A DNA stretch of 64,000 nt, taken from assembly GCF_006438925.1 (NCBI RefSeq), contig NZ_RCZA01000006.1:62001-126000 (forward strand). The letters run 5' to 3'. Position 1 is the first letter of the stretch; each line of letters begins with the position of its first letter. The notes beneath the pieces were generated by a model. It saw only the letters and a list, made by a program, of their open reading frames with translations, was not told the DNA's origin and did not search any database. Position numbers and translations under genes: made by a program. Source of the DNA: Pseudomonas mandelii (GTDB lineage Bacteria; Pseudomonadota; Gammaproteobacteria; Pseudomonadales; Pseudomonadaceae). Below, piece by piece: positions 54,839 through 64,000 of this stretch.

Positions 54839-57220
54839 TCACTTCCTTAACGTGGCGTTCAACCTTTGTTCGAGCGAGGTGAGGATGTTTTGCGTCGTGG
54901 TATTCACCTCATCGTCATTAAGAGTGCGCGATGGATGCTGCCAGGTCAAGCCGACTGCAAGGCTTTTTCTATCAGGATCAATGCCTTTACCCTGATACAC
55001 GTCAAATAGCCTGAGGTCTGTCAGCCATTCGCCTGCATTTTCACGGATTACGTCCAGTACAGCACTGGCCGCGACGTCCTTGGCCGCAATCAGTGCCAGG
55101 TCACGACGCACTTCAGGAAAACGCGATAACTCCTGGAATTTAGGCATTTTACCCAATGCCACTTCGGCCAGAACCAGCTCGAAAACGAAGACCGGACGGT
55201 CGAGACCGAGGGTTTTCGACAATTCAGGGTGAATAGCGCCGACGAAACCGACCAGGCGACCTTCACGTTCGATGCGTGCGGTTTGACCCGGGTGCAACGC
55301 TGGGTGTTTGCCCGGGGCGAAAGTGAACGAATCCAGTGCACCGGCAAAGCCCAGCACCGCTTCTACGTCGGCTTTGATGTCGAAGAAGTCCACGACATCG
55401 CGACCTTGCGCCCAGCCTTCCGGCAGGCGGCTACCGCAAACAACACCCGCCAGCATCGGCTCTTGCTTCAAGCCATCTAATTGACCAACGAAACGCAGAC
55501 CACTTTCAAACAGACGGACACGATCCTGTTGACGGTTCAGGTTGTGCTGAAGTGCCTTGACCAGGCCTGGCCACAAGGACGAGCGCATGGCGGCCATATC
55601 GTTGGAGATAGGGTTGGCCAGCAACAGCGGTTCAACACCCGGATTAAACAATTCGAACTGTTTCGGATCGATGAAGCTGTACGTGATAGCTTCCTGATAA
55701 CCACGAGCCACCAGCAGGCGACGCAGCTCAGGCAGATCGCTACGCGCCTCAGCCTTGGCCTGCGGCGCCAAGCGGGCCTGCGGGTAACGCACCGGCAGAC
55801 GGTTGTAGCCATACAGACGGGCCAGCTCTTCGATCAGGTCGACTTCCAGGCTGATGTCGAAGCGATGACTCGGCACTTCTACGCGCCACTGCCCTGCCCC
55901 ATCGGCGGAAACCTTCAGGTCCAGGCCGTTGAGCAGACGCTCGACTTCCGCCGAATCCATTTCCATACCCAGCATCTGAGTGATGCGCGCCGCACGCAGA
56001 GTGACCGGTGCAATTTTTGGCAGGTGTTGTTCGCTGACGGTTTCGATGATCGGGCCGGCTTCGCCGCCGGTGATTTCCAGCAGCAGGCCGGTGGCGCGCT
56101 CCATCGCTTCACGGGCCAGTTGCCAATCCACGCCACGCTCGTAACGGTGCGAGGCGTCGGTATGCAGGCCGTAGGAACGAGCCTTGCCAGCAACAGCAAT
56201 CTGGTCGAAGAAGGCGCTTTCGAGGAATACATCGCGAGTGGTCGCGGTGTTGACGCCACTGTGCTCGCCACCCATGACGCCGGCGATGGCCAGGGCGCGG
56301 GTGTGGTCGGCAATCACCAGCGTATCGCTACGCAGGCTGACTTCCTGACCGTCGAGCAGTACCAGCTTCTCGCCTTCTTCAGCCATGCGCACGCGAATGC
56401 CGCCATTGATTTCGGCGAGATCAAATGCATGCAATGGTTGACCCAGTTCCAGCATCACGTAGTTGGTGATGTCGACGGCAGCGTCGATGCTGCGCACGTC
56501 ACCACGACGCAGACGCTCGACCATCCACAGCGGCGTTGGCTTGGACAAGTCAACGTTACGGATCACACGACCCAGGTAACGCGGGCAAGCGGCTGGCGCC
56601 AGCACTTCGATCGAACGCACTTCGTCGTGCACGGCTGGCACGACAGCAACCACCGGGCGGGTGACTTCGGTGCCGTAGAGCGCGCCGACTTCACGGGCCA
56701 GACCGGCCAGGGACAGACAATCGCCGCGGTTCGGGGTCAGGTCGACCTCGATGCTGGCGTCGTCCAGGCTCAGGTATTCACGAATGTCCTGACCGACCGG
56801 CGCATCGGCCGGCAATTCCATCAGGCCATCGTTGCCTTCGCCGACTTGTAGCTCGGCTTGCGAGCACAGCATGCCGTTGGACTCAACGCCACGCAGCTTG
56901 GCTTTCTTGATTTTGAAGTCGCCTGGCAGTTCGGCACCGATCATGGCGAACGGGATCTTCAGGCCCGGACGCACGTTAGGTGCACCGCAAACGACCTGGA
57001 AGGTCTCCGTCCCATTGCTGACCTGGCAAACGCGCAACTTGTCAGCGTCCGGGTGCGGTTCGGTGCTCAGCACCTCGCCCACCACCACACCGGTGAATTC
57101 GCCGGCGGCCAGCGTAACGCTATCGACCTCAAGACCGGCCATCGACAGACGAGCAACCAGCTCGTCACGACTTACCTGCGGGCTTACCCAGCCACGCAGC
57201 CATTGTTCACTGAATTTCAT
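54839..57220 (-). CDS. pheT: Phenylalanyl-tRNA synthetase beta subunit
   Basis: A 793-residue subunit of the class II heterotetrameric enzyme that charges tRNA-Phe. The order of domains is usual: B1 and the tRNA-binding EMAP-like domain (about 40-150, VVVGEVLSTEPHPDADKLRVCQV), the B3/B4 editing domain (about 215-375), B5 (about 400-475), a degenerate catalytic fold and the C-terminal FDX-ACB domain (about 700-792, SRFPEVRRDLALIA). It follows pheS by 26 bases and precedes ihfA by 3. Confidence 0.98.
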   Translation of the reverse strand: MKFSEQWLRGWVSPQVSRDELVARLSMAGLEVDSVTLAAGEFTGVVVGEVLSTEPHPDADKLRVCQVSNGTETFQVVCGAPNVRPGLKIPFAMIGAELPGDFKIKKAKLRGVESNGMLCSQAELQVGEGNDGLMELPADAPVGQDIREYLSLDDASIEVDLTPNRGDCLSLAGLAREVGALYGTEVTRPVVAVVPAVHDEVRSIEVLAPAACPRYLGRVIRNVDLSKPTPLWMVERLRRGDVRSIDAAVDITNYVMLELGQPLHAFDLAEINGGIRVRMAEEGEKLVLLDGQEVSLRSDTLVIADHTRALAIAGVMGGEHSGVNTATTRDVFLESAFFDQIAVAGKARSYGLHTDASHRYERGVDWQLAREAMERATGLLLEITGGEAGPIIETVSEQHLPKIAPVTLRAARITQMLGMEMDSAEVERLLNGLDLKVSADGAGQWRVEVPSHRFDISLEVDLIEELARLYGYNRLPVRYPQARLAPQAKAEARSDLPELRRLLVARGYQEAITYSFIDPKQFELFNPGVEPLLLANPISNDMAAMRSSLWPGLVKALQHNLNRQQDRVRLFESGLRFVGQLDGLKQEPMLAGVVCGSRLPEGWAQGRDVVDFFDIKADVEAVLGFAGALDSFTFAPGKHPALHPGQTARIEREGRLVGFVGAIHPELSKTLGLDRPVFVFELVLAEVALGKMPKFQELSRFPEVRRDLALIAAKDVAASAVLDVIRENAGEWLTDLRLFDVYQGKGIDPDRKSLAVGLTWQHPSRTLNDDEVNTTTQNILTSLEQRLNATLRK

Positions 57221-57246
57221 CCTGCTCTCCTAAGAATTCGTTACGA

Positions 57247-58317
<1,071 letters not shown>

Positions 58318-58372
58318 ATGACGTTTAACACCTGACCCCACAGAGGTGAGGCCGGGTGACTGTCGGGGGTAC

Positions 58373-58729
58373 TTAAGCCAAGGTGGCTTTAGCTTTCTCG
58401 ACAATCGCAGCAAACGCCGCTTTTTCGTTCACTGCCAGATCAGCCAGAACCTTACGGTCGATCTCGATGGACGCTTTTTTCAGGCCGGCGATGAAACGGC
58501 TGTAGGACAGACCGTTAATACGTGCACCAGCGTTGATACGAGCGATCCACAGAGCGCGGAACTGACGTTTTTTCTGACGACGGTCACGGTAGGCGTATTG
58601 GCCTGCCTTGATTACCGCTTGCTTGGCAACACGGAATACGCGCGAGCGAGCGCCGTAGTAGCCTTTAGCAAGTTTCAGAATTTTTTTGTGACGTTTACGG
58701 GCAATGACGCCACGCTTTACACGAGCCAT
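58373..58729 (-). CDS. rplT: 50S ribosomal protein L20
   Basis: A 118-residue, very basic protein with the invariant [29 protein letters not shown] start and the [16 protein letters not shown] region ([18 protein letters not shown]). It binds 23S rRNA early in 50S assembly and, in other bacteria, represses its own operon. It follows rpmI by 27 bases in the standard infC-rpmI-rplT order. Confidence 0.99.
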   Translation of the reverse strand: MARVKRGVIARKRHKKILKLAKGYYGARSRVFRVAKQAVIKAGQYAYRDRRQKKRQFRALWIARINAGARINGLSYSRFIAGLKKASIEIDRKVLADLAVNEKAAFAAIVEKAKATLA

Positions 58730-58756
58730 GAGTTACTTCCTCTATTCTTGACTAAA

Positions 58757-58951
58757 TTAACGAAGGCGCAGCATGCGCTCGACTTTTGCCACGTCACACG
58801 GTGCCAGCAAGCTGCTACCGCGCAATTGACGCTTACGCTTGGTCGACATTTTAGTCAGGATGTGGCTCTTGAAAGCGTGCTTGTGCTTGATACCGTTAGC
58901 AGTTTTCAGAAACCGCTTAGCAGCACCACTTTTAGTTTTCATTTTTGGCAT
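58757..58951 (-). CDS. rpmI: 50S ribosomal protein L35
   Basis: A 64-residue basic protein with the family start [20 protein letters not shown] and [22 protein letters not shown]. It lies 60 bases after infC and 27 before rplT; the order and sizes are those of the conserved ribosomal operon. Confidence 0.99.
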   Translation of the reverse strand: MPKMKTKSGAAKRFLKTANGIKHKHAFKSHILTKMSTKRKRQLRGSSLLAPCDVAKVERMLRLR

Positions 58952-59011
58952 GTTCGGATACTCCGCATTCAGTTGATAAACATAATCAGAAGGCCTGCCG
59001 TGCCCTATTGA

Positions 59012-59557
59012 TTACTTCTTCTTTTTCGGGGCGATGACCATGATCAGTTGGCGTCCTTCCATCTTAGGATGCTGTTCGACCGAACCGTACTCGAGCAAGT
59101 CACCTTCAACTCGCTTGAGGAGTTCCATCCCCAGCTCCTGGTGGGCCATCTCACGGCCGCGGAATCGCAAGGATACCTTGGCCCTGTCCCCATCACTCAG
59201 GAAACGTACCAGGTTGCGCAGTTTTACCTGGTAATCCCCTTCCTCCGTCCCTGGACGAAACTTGATTTCTTTAACCTGAATCTGCTTCTGGTTTTTCTTG
59301 GCCGCGGCAATCTGCTTCTTCTTTTCGAAGATCGATTTGCCGTAGTCCATCAGTTTGCAAACAGGGGGTACTGCATCGGCGGAAATTTCCACCAGATCCA
59401 GTTTGGCCTCTTCAGCCTTAAGAAGCGCGTCTTCAATTGACACAATCCCAAGCTGTTCACCTTCAGCCCCAATTAACCGAACCTCGCGTGCCGAGATATT
59501 CTCGTTGATCGGGGCCTTCGGTGCAGCTCGTTTATCTTGTCTCATTTCACGCTTAAT
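59012..59557 (-). CDS. infC: Translation initiation factor IF-3, ATT start
   Basis: A 181-residue factor that binds the 30S subunit, checks the start codon and prevents premature 50S joining. The N-terminal domain has [22 protein letters not shown] and the C-terminal domain [26 protein letters not shown] place the start at ATT 59557, four codons before the first ATG (59545), because GGAG lies exactly 8 bases upstream of ATT and 20 upstream of the ATG. In known bacteria infC uses AUU or AUC so that IF-3 can repress its own translation. The ribosome site lies in the last codons of thrS. Confidence 0.93.
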   Translation of the reverse strand: MKREMRQDKRAAPKAPINENISAREVRLIGAEGEQLGIVSIEDALLKAEEAKLDLVEISADAVPPVCKLMDYGKSIFEKKKQIAAAKKNQKQIQVKEIKFRPGTEEGDYQVKLRNLVRFLSDGDRAKVSLRFRGREMAHQELGMELLKRVEGDLLEYGSVEQHPKMEGRQLIMVIAPKKKK

Positions 59558-59562
59558 AGTAA

Positions 59563-61485
59563 TTACTCCGAATCTGGGCGACCACGCCGGGAAACCGCTT
59601 GAGCGAGGAACTCGGCGAACTGGGCGACGGGCATCGAGCCCAGGTCAGCACCTTCACGAGTACGCACAGCGACAGTCTGCATCTCGACTTCCCGATCTCC
59701 GATAACCAAGAGATAAGGAACCTTGAGCAAAGTATGCTCGCGGATTTTAAAGCCGATCTTTTCATTTCTCAAGTCAGACTTGGCACGAAATCCGCTTTCG
59801 TTGAGAGTTTTTTCAACCTCAGCGGCGAAATCAGCCTGTTTATCAGTGATATTCATGATCACTGCCTGGGTCGGAGCCAGCCACGCGGGGAATGCACCCT
59901 CGTAGTGCTCGATCAGGATTCCGACGAAACGTTCGAAGGAGCCAAGGATCGCCCGATGCAACATAACCGGGTGCTTGCGACTGTTATCTTCAGAGACGTA
60001 TTCGGCTCCCAGACGGACAGGCAGGTTAAAATCGAGCTGAAGGGTACCACACTGCCAGACGCGGCCAAGGCAATCTTTCAGCGAGAACTCGATCTTCGGA
60101 CCGTAGAACGCACCCTCGCCCGGCTGCAGATCGTACGGCAGGCCAGCGCTATCAAGGGCTGCAGCCAGGGCCGCTTCGGCGCGATCCCACAGTTCGTCGG
60201 AACCGACGCGTTTTTCCGGACGAGTGGACAGCTTCATCTCGACTTCTTTGAAGCCGAAGTCGGCATAAACGTCCATGGTCAGCTTGATGAACGCAGCGGA
60301 TTCGGCCTGCATCTGCTCTTCAGTGCAGAAGATGTGGGCGTCATCCTGAGTGAACGCACGCACACGCATGATGCCATGCAGCGCACCCGATGGCTCGTTA
60401 CGATGGCAAGCACCGAATTCGGCCAAGCGCATTGGCAACTCACGGTAGCTTTTCAAGCCTTGGTTGAACACTTGCACGTGGCAAGGGCAGTTCATCGGCT
60501 TGATGGCGTAGTCGCGGTTTTCCGACTGAGTGGTGAACATGTTGTCGGCGTAGTTGGCCCAGTGCCCGGACTTCTCCCACAGGCTGCGGTCAACGACCTG
60601 CGGAGTTTTGATCTCCAGGTAACCGTTGTCGCGCTGAACCTTGCGCATGTATTGCTCGAGCACCTGATACAGAGTCCAGCCGTTCGGGTGCCAGAACACC
60701 ATACCCGGCGACTCTTCCTGGGTGTGGAACAGGCCCAGACGCTTGCCGATCTTGCGGTGATCGCGCTTTTCAGCTTCTTCGATGCGCTGGATGTAAGCCG
60801 CCAGCTGCTTCTTGTCAGCCCACGCAGTGCCGTAAACGCGCTGCAATTGCTCGTTCTTGGCATCGCCACGCCAGTAGGCGCCGGACAACTTGGTCAGCTT
60901 GAAGGATTTCAGGAAGCGCGTGTTCGGCACGTGCGGACCGCGGCACATGTCGACGTATTCTTCGTGATAGTACAGGCCCATGGCCTGTTCGTTCGGCATG
61001 TCTTCGACCAGGCGCAGTTTGTAGTCTTCGCCGCGGGCCTTGAACACTTCGATCACTTCGGCGCGCGGAGTGACTTTCTTGATCACGTCGTAATCTTTTT
61101 CGATCAGCTGCTGCATGCGCTGCTCGATCGCGGCCAGGTCGTCTGGAGTGAAAGGACGTTCGAAGGCGATGTCGTAATAGAAGCCTTCGTCGATGACCGG
61201 ACCGATAACCATTTTGGCCGTCGGGTACAGCTGCTTGACCGCATGGCCAACCAGGTGGGCGCAAGAGTGGCGAATGATCTCCAGCCCCTCTTCATCCTTT
61301 GGCGTAATGATTTGCAGCGTAGCGTCGCTGCCGATGATGTCGCTGGCGTCGACCAGCTTGCCATCGACCTTGCCGGCCACGGTGGCTTTGGCCAGACCTG
61401 CACCAATGGATGCCGCGACCTCGGCTACGGATACCGGGTGATCGAATGAACGTTGACTGCCGTCGGGAAGAGTAATAGTTGGCAT
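59563..61485 (-). CDS. thrS: Threonyl-tRNA synthetase
   Basis: A 640-residue class II synthetase. It has an N-terminal TGS domain ([19 protein letters not shown]), an editing domain with [16 protein letters not shown] and the later [12 protein letters not shown], the catalytic core with zinc ligands ([10 protein letters not shown] and the two later His), motif 2 [20 protein letters not shown], motif 3 near [14 protein letters not shown], and the C-terminal anticodon-binding domain. The ATG at 61485 has GGAGG 4 bases upstream; a longer frame to 61518 lacks this. It is the first gene of the thrS-infC-rpmI-rplT group. Confidence 0.98.
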   Translation of the reverse strand: MPTITLPDGSQRSFDHPVSVAEVAASIGAGLAKATVAGKVDGKLVDASDIIGSDATLQIITPKDEEGLEIIRHSCAHLVGHAVKQLYPTAKMVIGPVIDEGFYYDIAFERPFTPDDLAAIEQRMQQLIEKDYDVIKKVTPRAEVIEVFKARGEDYKLRLVEDMPNEQAMGLYYHEEYVDMCRGPHVPNTRFLKSFKLTKLSGAYWRGDAKNEQLQRVYGTAWADKKQLAAYIQRIEEAEKRDHRKIGKRLGLFHTQEESPGMVFWHPNGWTLYQVLEQYMRKVQRDNGYLEIKTPQVVDRSLWEKSGHWANYADNMFTTQSENRDYAIKPMNCPCHVQVFNQGLKSYRELPMRLAEFGACHRNEPSGALHGIMRVRAFTQDDAHIFCTEEQMQAESAAFIKLTMDVYADFGFKEVEMKLSTRPEKRVGSDELWDRAEAALAAALDSAGLPYDLQPGEGAFYGPKIEFSLKDCLGRVWQCGTLQLDFNLPVRLGAEYVSEDNSRKHPVMLHRAILGSFERFVGILIEHYEGAFPAWLAPTQAVIMNITDKQADFAAEVEKTLNESGFRAKSDLRNEKIGFKIREHTLLKVPYLLVIGDREVEMQTVAVRTREGADLGSMPVAQFAEFLAQAVSRRGRPDSE

Positions 61486-61859
61486 GGCGCCTCCTCTCCT
61501 AGTGGTGACCCCTACCAAAGGTCACGTGGGTTGGGATGAGCCAGTACAAGATCCGATCCAGGCCATTCAATGACGAACGCCTGCCTTACAGCGGCAGGAG
61601 CCTTGCGGCCAACCGGAAAACCGAACCAGAGTGACTGGGATTCAAATCAGGGTTATTCGCACATTTGCCGCTACCGGGACTGAAGGTCGTCCGGAGCCTG
61701 CAAACGCCCGAGCGAGGCATGCTAGCACAGATGAACGGTCGTCGATGCACCGAGGCTTTGCACTGGGGCAAATCGGGCAATTTTATGCCAGAGTGCTGAA
61801 CTTGAACCCTGCTTTGCCTCTCAAACAACAAGACATTGACCCACAAGGAGCATCCCAGC
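61486..61859. other. Divergent intergenic region upstream of thrS
   Basis: About 370 bases between the divergent starts of thrS and the small exported-protein gene. It should contain both promoters and the untranslated leader of thrS. I could not identify a tRNA-Thr-like operator, riboswitch or T box, and saw no gene. Confidence 0.5.
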
Positions 61860-62162
61860 ATGCGTCTGAAACGTTTATTCGCAGTAGTCGCCCCCATCGT
61901 TCTCCTGTTGCCACTGGCCGCCCATGCCGATTGGCCGAAAGGCGAGCGCGAGAAATACATGGCTCAGTGCACAGAAGCGGCTACTCCGCAGATCGGTGCT
62001 GCAGCAGCGAAGGCTCACTGCGCTTGTGGTGCCGATTCCATCAAATCGTACCCTGCCAAAGACATCCAGTCCTTGATGGACAACACCGCCAGTGACGCCC
62101 TGAAGCAAAAGGCTCTGACGCAAATTGGCGCGTGCAAAGCCGATACCAAAGCGAAAAAATAA
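61860..62162 (+). CDS. Small secreted protein, Cys-containing
   Basis: A 100-residue protein with a signal peptide (MRLKRLFAVVAPIVLLLPLAAHA) and a mature part DWPKGEREKYMAQCTEAATPQIG followed by AHCACGADSIKSYPAKDIQ and ALTQIGACKAD. Four cysteines could form two disulfide bonds in the periplasm. GGAG lies 9 bases before the ATG at 61860. It is widespread next to thrS in pseudomonads as far as I know, but its function is not known to me. Confidence 0.8.
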   Translation: MRLKRLFAVVAPIVLLLPLAAHADWPKGEREKYMAQCTEAATPQIGAAAAKAHCACGADSIKSYPAKDIQSLMDNTASDALKQKALTQIGACKADTKAKK

Positions 62163-62454
62163 GCCCGACAGAGCGCTTTTTGCGCCTGCAACGACAGTAA
62201 AAAGCCTCTGAAAACCGCTTTTTCGTACAATTTATGCAGGTTTTACAGGTTTTTTTATTGTCTTTACTTTTGGCTGAAAGCCTTTTAAAACGGGGCTTGC
62301 AGGCAAAAAAAGCAGCAAACAGAACGCGACTGTAGGGCAAACAGCACGTCCGGGGGGCTCCCAAAGCGAACATTTCGACTATGATACCCCGGTGTGCCCA
62401 GTTGGCCTGAGCAGCACAGCACTACTGAAAATATATGTTTCTTGGAGATACACC
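62163..62454 (+). promoter_or_regulatory. Leader region of the cold-shock gene
   Basis: About 290 bases without a gene. The part before 62380 is rich in A and T with short repeats. A promoter is likely around 62350-62390, where TATGATACC resembles an extended -10 element. This would leave an untranslated leader of roughly 65 bases before the cold-shock gene, in keeping with the leader-based control known for cspA-type genes. No sure structure was drawn. Confidence 0.4.
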
Positions 62455-62667
62455 ATGTCTAATCGCCAAACCGGCACCGTTAAATGGTTCAACGATGAAA
62501 AAGGCTTCGGCTTCATCACTCCTCAAGGTGGCGGTGACGACCTGTTCGTACACTTCAAAGCTATCGAAAGCGACGGTTTCAAAAGCCTGAAAGAAGGCCA
62601 GACCGTTTCCTTCGTGGCTGAGAAAGGCCAAAAGGGTATGCAAGCTGCACAAGTCCGCGCTGAGTAA
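62455..62667 (+). CDS. cspA: Cold-shock protein, CspA family
   Basis: A 70-residue single-stranded nucleic-acid-binding protein. It has the start [18 protein letters not shown] with RNP1 (KGFGFI) and RNP2 (DLFVHF), then [21 protein letters not shown]. It acts as an RNA chaperone in the cytoplasm. GGAG precedes the ATG at 62455 by 9 bases, and a good terminator follows 15 bases after the stop. Pseudomonas genomes have several paralogues, so the gene symbol is generic. Confidence 0.95.
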   Translation: MSNRQTGTVKWFNDEKGFGFITPQGGGDDLFVHFKAIESDGFKSLKEGQTVSFVAEKGQKGMQAAQVRAE

Positions 62668-62681
62668 TTTTCAGCCGCACT

Positions 62682-62713
62682 AAAAAAACCCCGTCCACGT
62701 GACGGGGTTTTTT
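62682..62713 (+). terminator. Terminator of the cold-shock gene
   Basis: A stem of AAAACCCCGTC and GACGGGGTTTT around a 4-6 base loop, flanked by A and T runs, so it can work on both strands: for the cold-shock gene and for the converging lipoprotein gene at 62740. Confidence 0.9.
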
Positions 62714-62739
62714 ATGGACGAAACAAAAGCCCGAAGCGA

Positions 62740-63060
62740 TCAGCCGCAGTTGACGCGGGTGACAACCCGGTTGGCATCCGTATTCAGGTTCAGGCGATCA
62801 GAGCGGTACTCCAGAGTCACCATATCGGTGGGCAAGAGGAACCGTGCATTCTGCGCGCCTGCGCGAGTACGCGCCTGCTCCAGCAACTCAGGCGATGCCT
62901 TTTTGCCAATGGTGAATTCGGCAGCCTTTGCCTCACAACGGCTGTGGCCAGTGTCAGTCGTCGCCGCGGAGTCTGTTGCCGACTCAGTGGAGGTAGTGCT
63001 GCAACCGGCCAGCATGGCAACGGCCAACAAAGTACCCAATGACGCGAGCTTCCAAGGCAT
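62740..63060 (-). CDS. I78-type peptidase inhibitor lipoprotein
   Basis: A 106-residue lipoprotein: signal peptide MPWKLASLGTLLAVAMLAGC with the lipobox Cys near residue 20, a Ser/Thr/Ala linker, and a C-terminal domain starting at CEAKAAEFTIGKKAS and ending YRSDRLNLNTDANRVVTRVNCG. This is the inhibitor I78 pattern, with two Cys spanning the domain. GGAGG lies 4 bases before the ATG at 63060; an in-frame ATG at 63078 lies upstream of it. Such proteins may inhibit serine proteases in the periplasm. Confidence 0.8.
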   Translation of the reverse strand: MPWKLASLGTLLAVAMLAGCSTTSTESATDSAATTDTGHSRCEAKAAEFTIGKKASPELLEQARTRAGAQNARFLLPTDMVTLEYRSDRLNLNTDANRVVTRVNCG

Positions 63061-63226
63061 GAAGCCTCCTTTTTTCAATAGTTAAGCTGAGATCGTGCGA
63101 CCGCCAATCTGGCGTTTGGTTTCACAGGGAGTACAAGCACCCCGCCCTCTATTCGGACACGCGGCGAGTTTGCCTGAGCATCGCCCTGCCGTTTACCACT
63201 CAATCGTGACTGAATATGAACAGCGT

Positions 63227-63532
63227 TCAATAGACATCAATGTAGTCGAACGGCGGATTCGGCCAGTTCTCTTTCAGGGCATTGAAAATCTGCATGACCC
63301 AGACCTCGTCACTGGCCGCGACCAATCCTACATAACCGGAACCCTTGGCCCACGTCTCCAGACGAAACAACAGCCCACTGATATCAGTGCCGCCCACAAC
63401 GCCTGACGAAATGTAGACGATGCCGCCCTTGGTGACTCGCAATTGAGTGTGCTCATCGTCGCTGGCAGAGGCCAGCAGCTGACGCACCGCCTCAAGGGTC
63501 AAGCCGTCAGGAGTGTTCAAATCGATCTGCAC
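63227..63532 (-). CDS. Small hypothetical protein
   Basis: A 101-residue cytosolic acidic protein starting MQIDLNTPDGLTLEAVRQLLASASDD, with LRVTKGGIVYISSGVVGGTDISGLLFRLETW and a C-terminal WVMQIFNALKENWPNPPFDYIDVY. The composition and length suggest a real, conserved Pseudomonas protein. I know no function. It is divergent from the 68-residue gene at 63665. Confidence 0.75.
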   Translation of the reverse strand: MQIDLNTPDGLTLEAVRQLLASASDDEHTQLRVTKGGIVYISSGVVGGTDISGLLFRLETWAKGSGYVGLVAASDEVWVMQIFNALKENWPNPPFDYIDVY

Positions 63533-63664
63533 AGCACATTCCTTGAAAAATCGTCAAAGACCAAGTGTCGCATAGCCCTCCCCTCATGCCTAAGTCGGAG
63601 TGCCAAAAGCCGCGCAAAATGGTTAACTCGACACACAGACTTTCCCGACTTCACGAGCGCCATC

Positions 63665-63871
63665 ATGACCACCGTAAGCATCGACGCCGACATCAAAGCC
63701 AAGTGGCCACAGGGCCACAGCTCTTACAGCCCGGGCAGCCCGGAAGAGTTGGCAATCATTGGTATCGATCTATTGGTCAAGGAACTGGGGACGCAAGCCG
63801 CCCAGACATTCATCGCACAGATATTCGAGAAGTACCCCACCGCCTATATGGGCCTGATACATAGCGAGTAG
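63665..63871 (+). CDS. Small hypothetical protein
   Basis: A 68-residue protein (MTTVSIDADIKAKWPQGHSS, then SPEELAIIGIDLLVKELGTQ and FEKYPTAYMGLIHSE) with predicted helices and no signal peptide. I chose the ATG at 63665 since the sequence upstream is not protein-like. A strong terminator follows the stop by 5 bases. The function is unknown. Confidence 0.65.
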   Translation: MTTVSIDADIKAKWPQGHSSYSPGSPEELAIIGIDLLVKELGTQAAQTFIAQIFEKYPTAYMGLIHSE

Positions 63872-63876
63872 AAGTA

Positions 63877-63904
63877 AAACCCGCAGGCTGGCACCTGCGG
63901 GTTT
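63877..63904. terminator. Bidirectional terminator
   Basis: A perfect 11-bp stem, AAACCCGCAGG and CCTGCGGGTTT, with a 6-base loop. It serves the small gene at 63665 on the plus strand and the incoming minus-strand gene that ends at 63910. Confidence 0.92.
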
Positions 63905-63909
63905 ATGGC

Positions 63910-64000
63910 TTACTTCAGACGAGCCAGACGCTCGGTCAGCAGGTCAAAGAAGCCTTGAGCGTCGCCGCTTTCTACCCAGAAAGCGTTCTTCGGCGCTTTC
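63910..64000 (-). CDS. C-terminal end of an unidentified gene
   Basis: The last 29 codons of a minus-strand gene that runs off the right edge: KAPKNAFWVESGDAQGFF then DLLTERLARLK and a TAA stop at 63910-63912. It is followed by a good terminator. The piece is too short for me to name the family. Confidence 0.7.
   Translation of the reverse strand, partial: KAPKNAFWVESGDAQGFFDLLTERLARLK

Noticed and set aside
59599..61449. A 616-codon open frame on the plus strand opposite thrS, and a 456-codon one at 55481-56851 opposite pheT
   Set aside because: Both are exact antisense shadows of conserved synthetase genes, with low-complexity His/Gln/Val-rich text and no domain. High-GC third positions produce such frames.
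61640..61700. tRNA-like T-loop sequence (GGGATTCAAATC) upstream of thrS
   Set aside because: No acceptor or anticodon arms could be paired around it.

Overview
The window is chromosome from a Pseudomonas of the fluorescens type. The evidence is the conserved block on the minus strand at the right (thrS, infC, rpmI, rplT, pheS, pheT, ihfA, MerR gene, tRNA-Pro), the cus copper operon at the left, and the general protein character. No species can be fixed from the sequence alone.

Left flank (1-10563): a TetR gene diverges from a glutathione S-transferase gene across two palindromic operators. Next come a cusCBAF-type copper/silver efflux operon headed by a small Met/Cys/His-rich exported protein, a DUF4410-like lipoprotein, a small unknown gene and an SGNH hydrolase.

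Islands (10564-54076): a tRNA-Pro(GGG) gene at 54030-54106 has been used twice as an integration site. Partial copies of its 3' half lie at 10564-10611 and 16794-16842. Each is followed on its right by the start of a decayed, P4-like tyrosine integrase gene. The two elements also share a 142-bp right end (16701-16842 and 53933-54076). Element 1 (6.3 kb) carries electrophile/redox genes (LysR, a broken FMN reductase gene with a pentanucleotide repeat, pirin, old yellow enzyme, aldo/keto reductase, a deleted LysR). Element 2 (37 kb) carries an apparently uncharacterised quorum-sensing-controlled lipopeptide cluster (17.4-38.7 kb), a group II intron remnant, a three-gene Shango-type phage-defence system (40.8-46.7 kb), a large RecB-like nuclease/helicase and several unknown genes.

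The biosynthetic cluster is the main novelty. It is run by LuxR, an RsaM-like protein and LuxI, with a palindrome of lux-box form before luxI. A fatty-acyl-AMP ligase, two acyl-CoA-dehydrogenase-like proteins and a discrete carrier protein should make an unsaturated acyl-ACP starter, as in ramoplanin and friulimicin pathways. The NRPS then adds serine (A1 code DVWHFSLID) and glycine (A2 code DILQLGMIW). The second adenylation domain is interrupted by a luciferase-like monooxygenase (as in myxothiazol MtaG) and by a methyltransferase. It is also physically cut between two polypeptides, with its A10 lysine in the second one. That second protein ends in a thioester reductase. A P450, an FMN reductase (a likely source of reduced flavin for the monooxygenase) and a 14-TM exporter complete the set.

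Right flank (54077-64000): core translation genes, including infC with a rare ATT start, a cold-shock protein gene, an I78-type inhibitor lipoprotein and small unknown genes.
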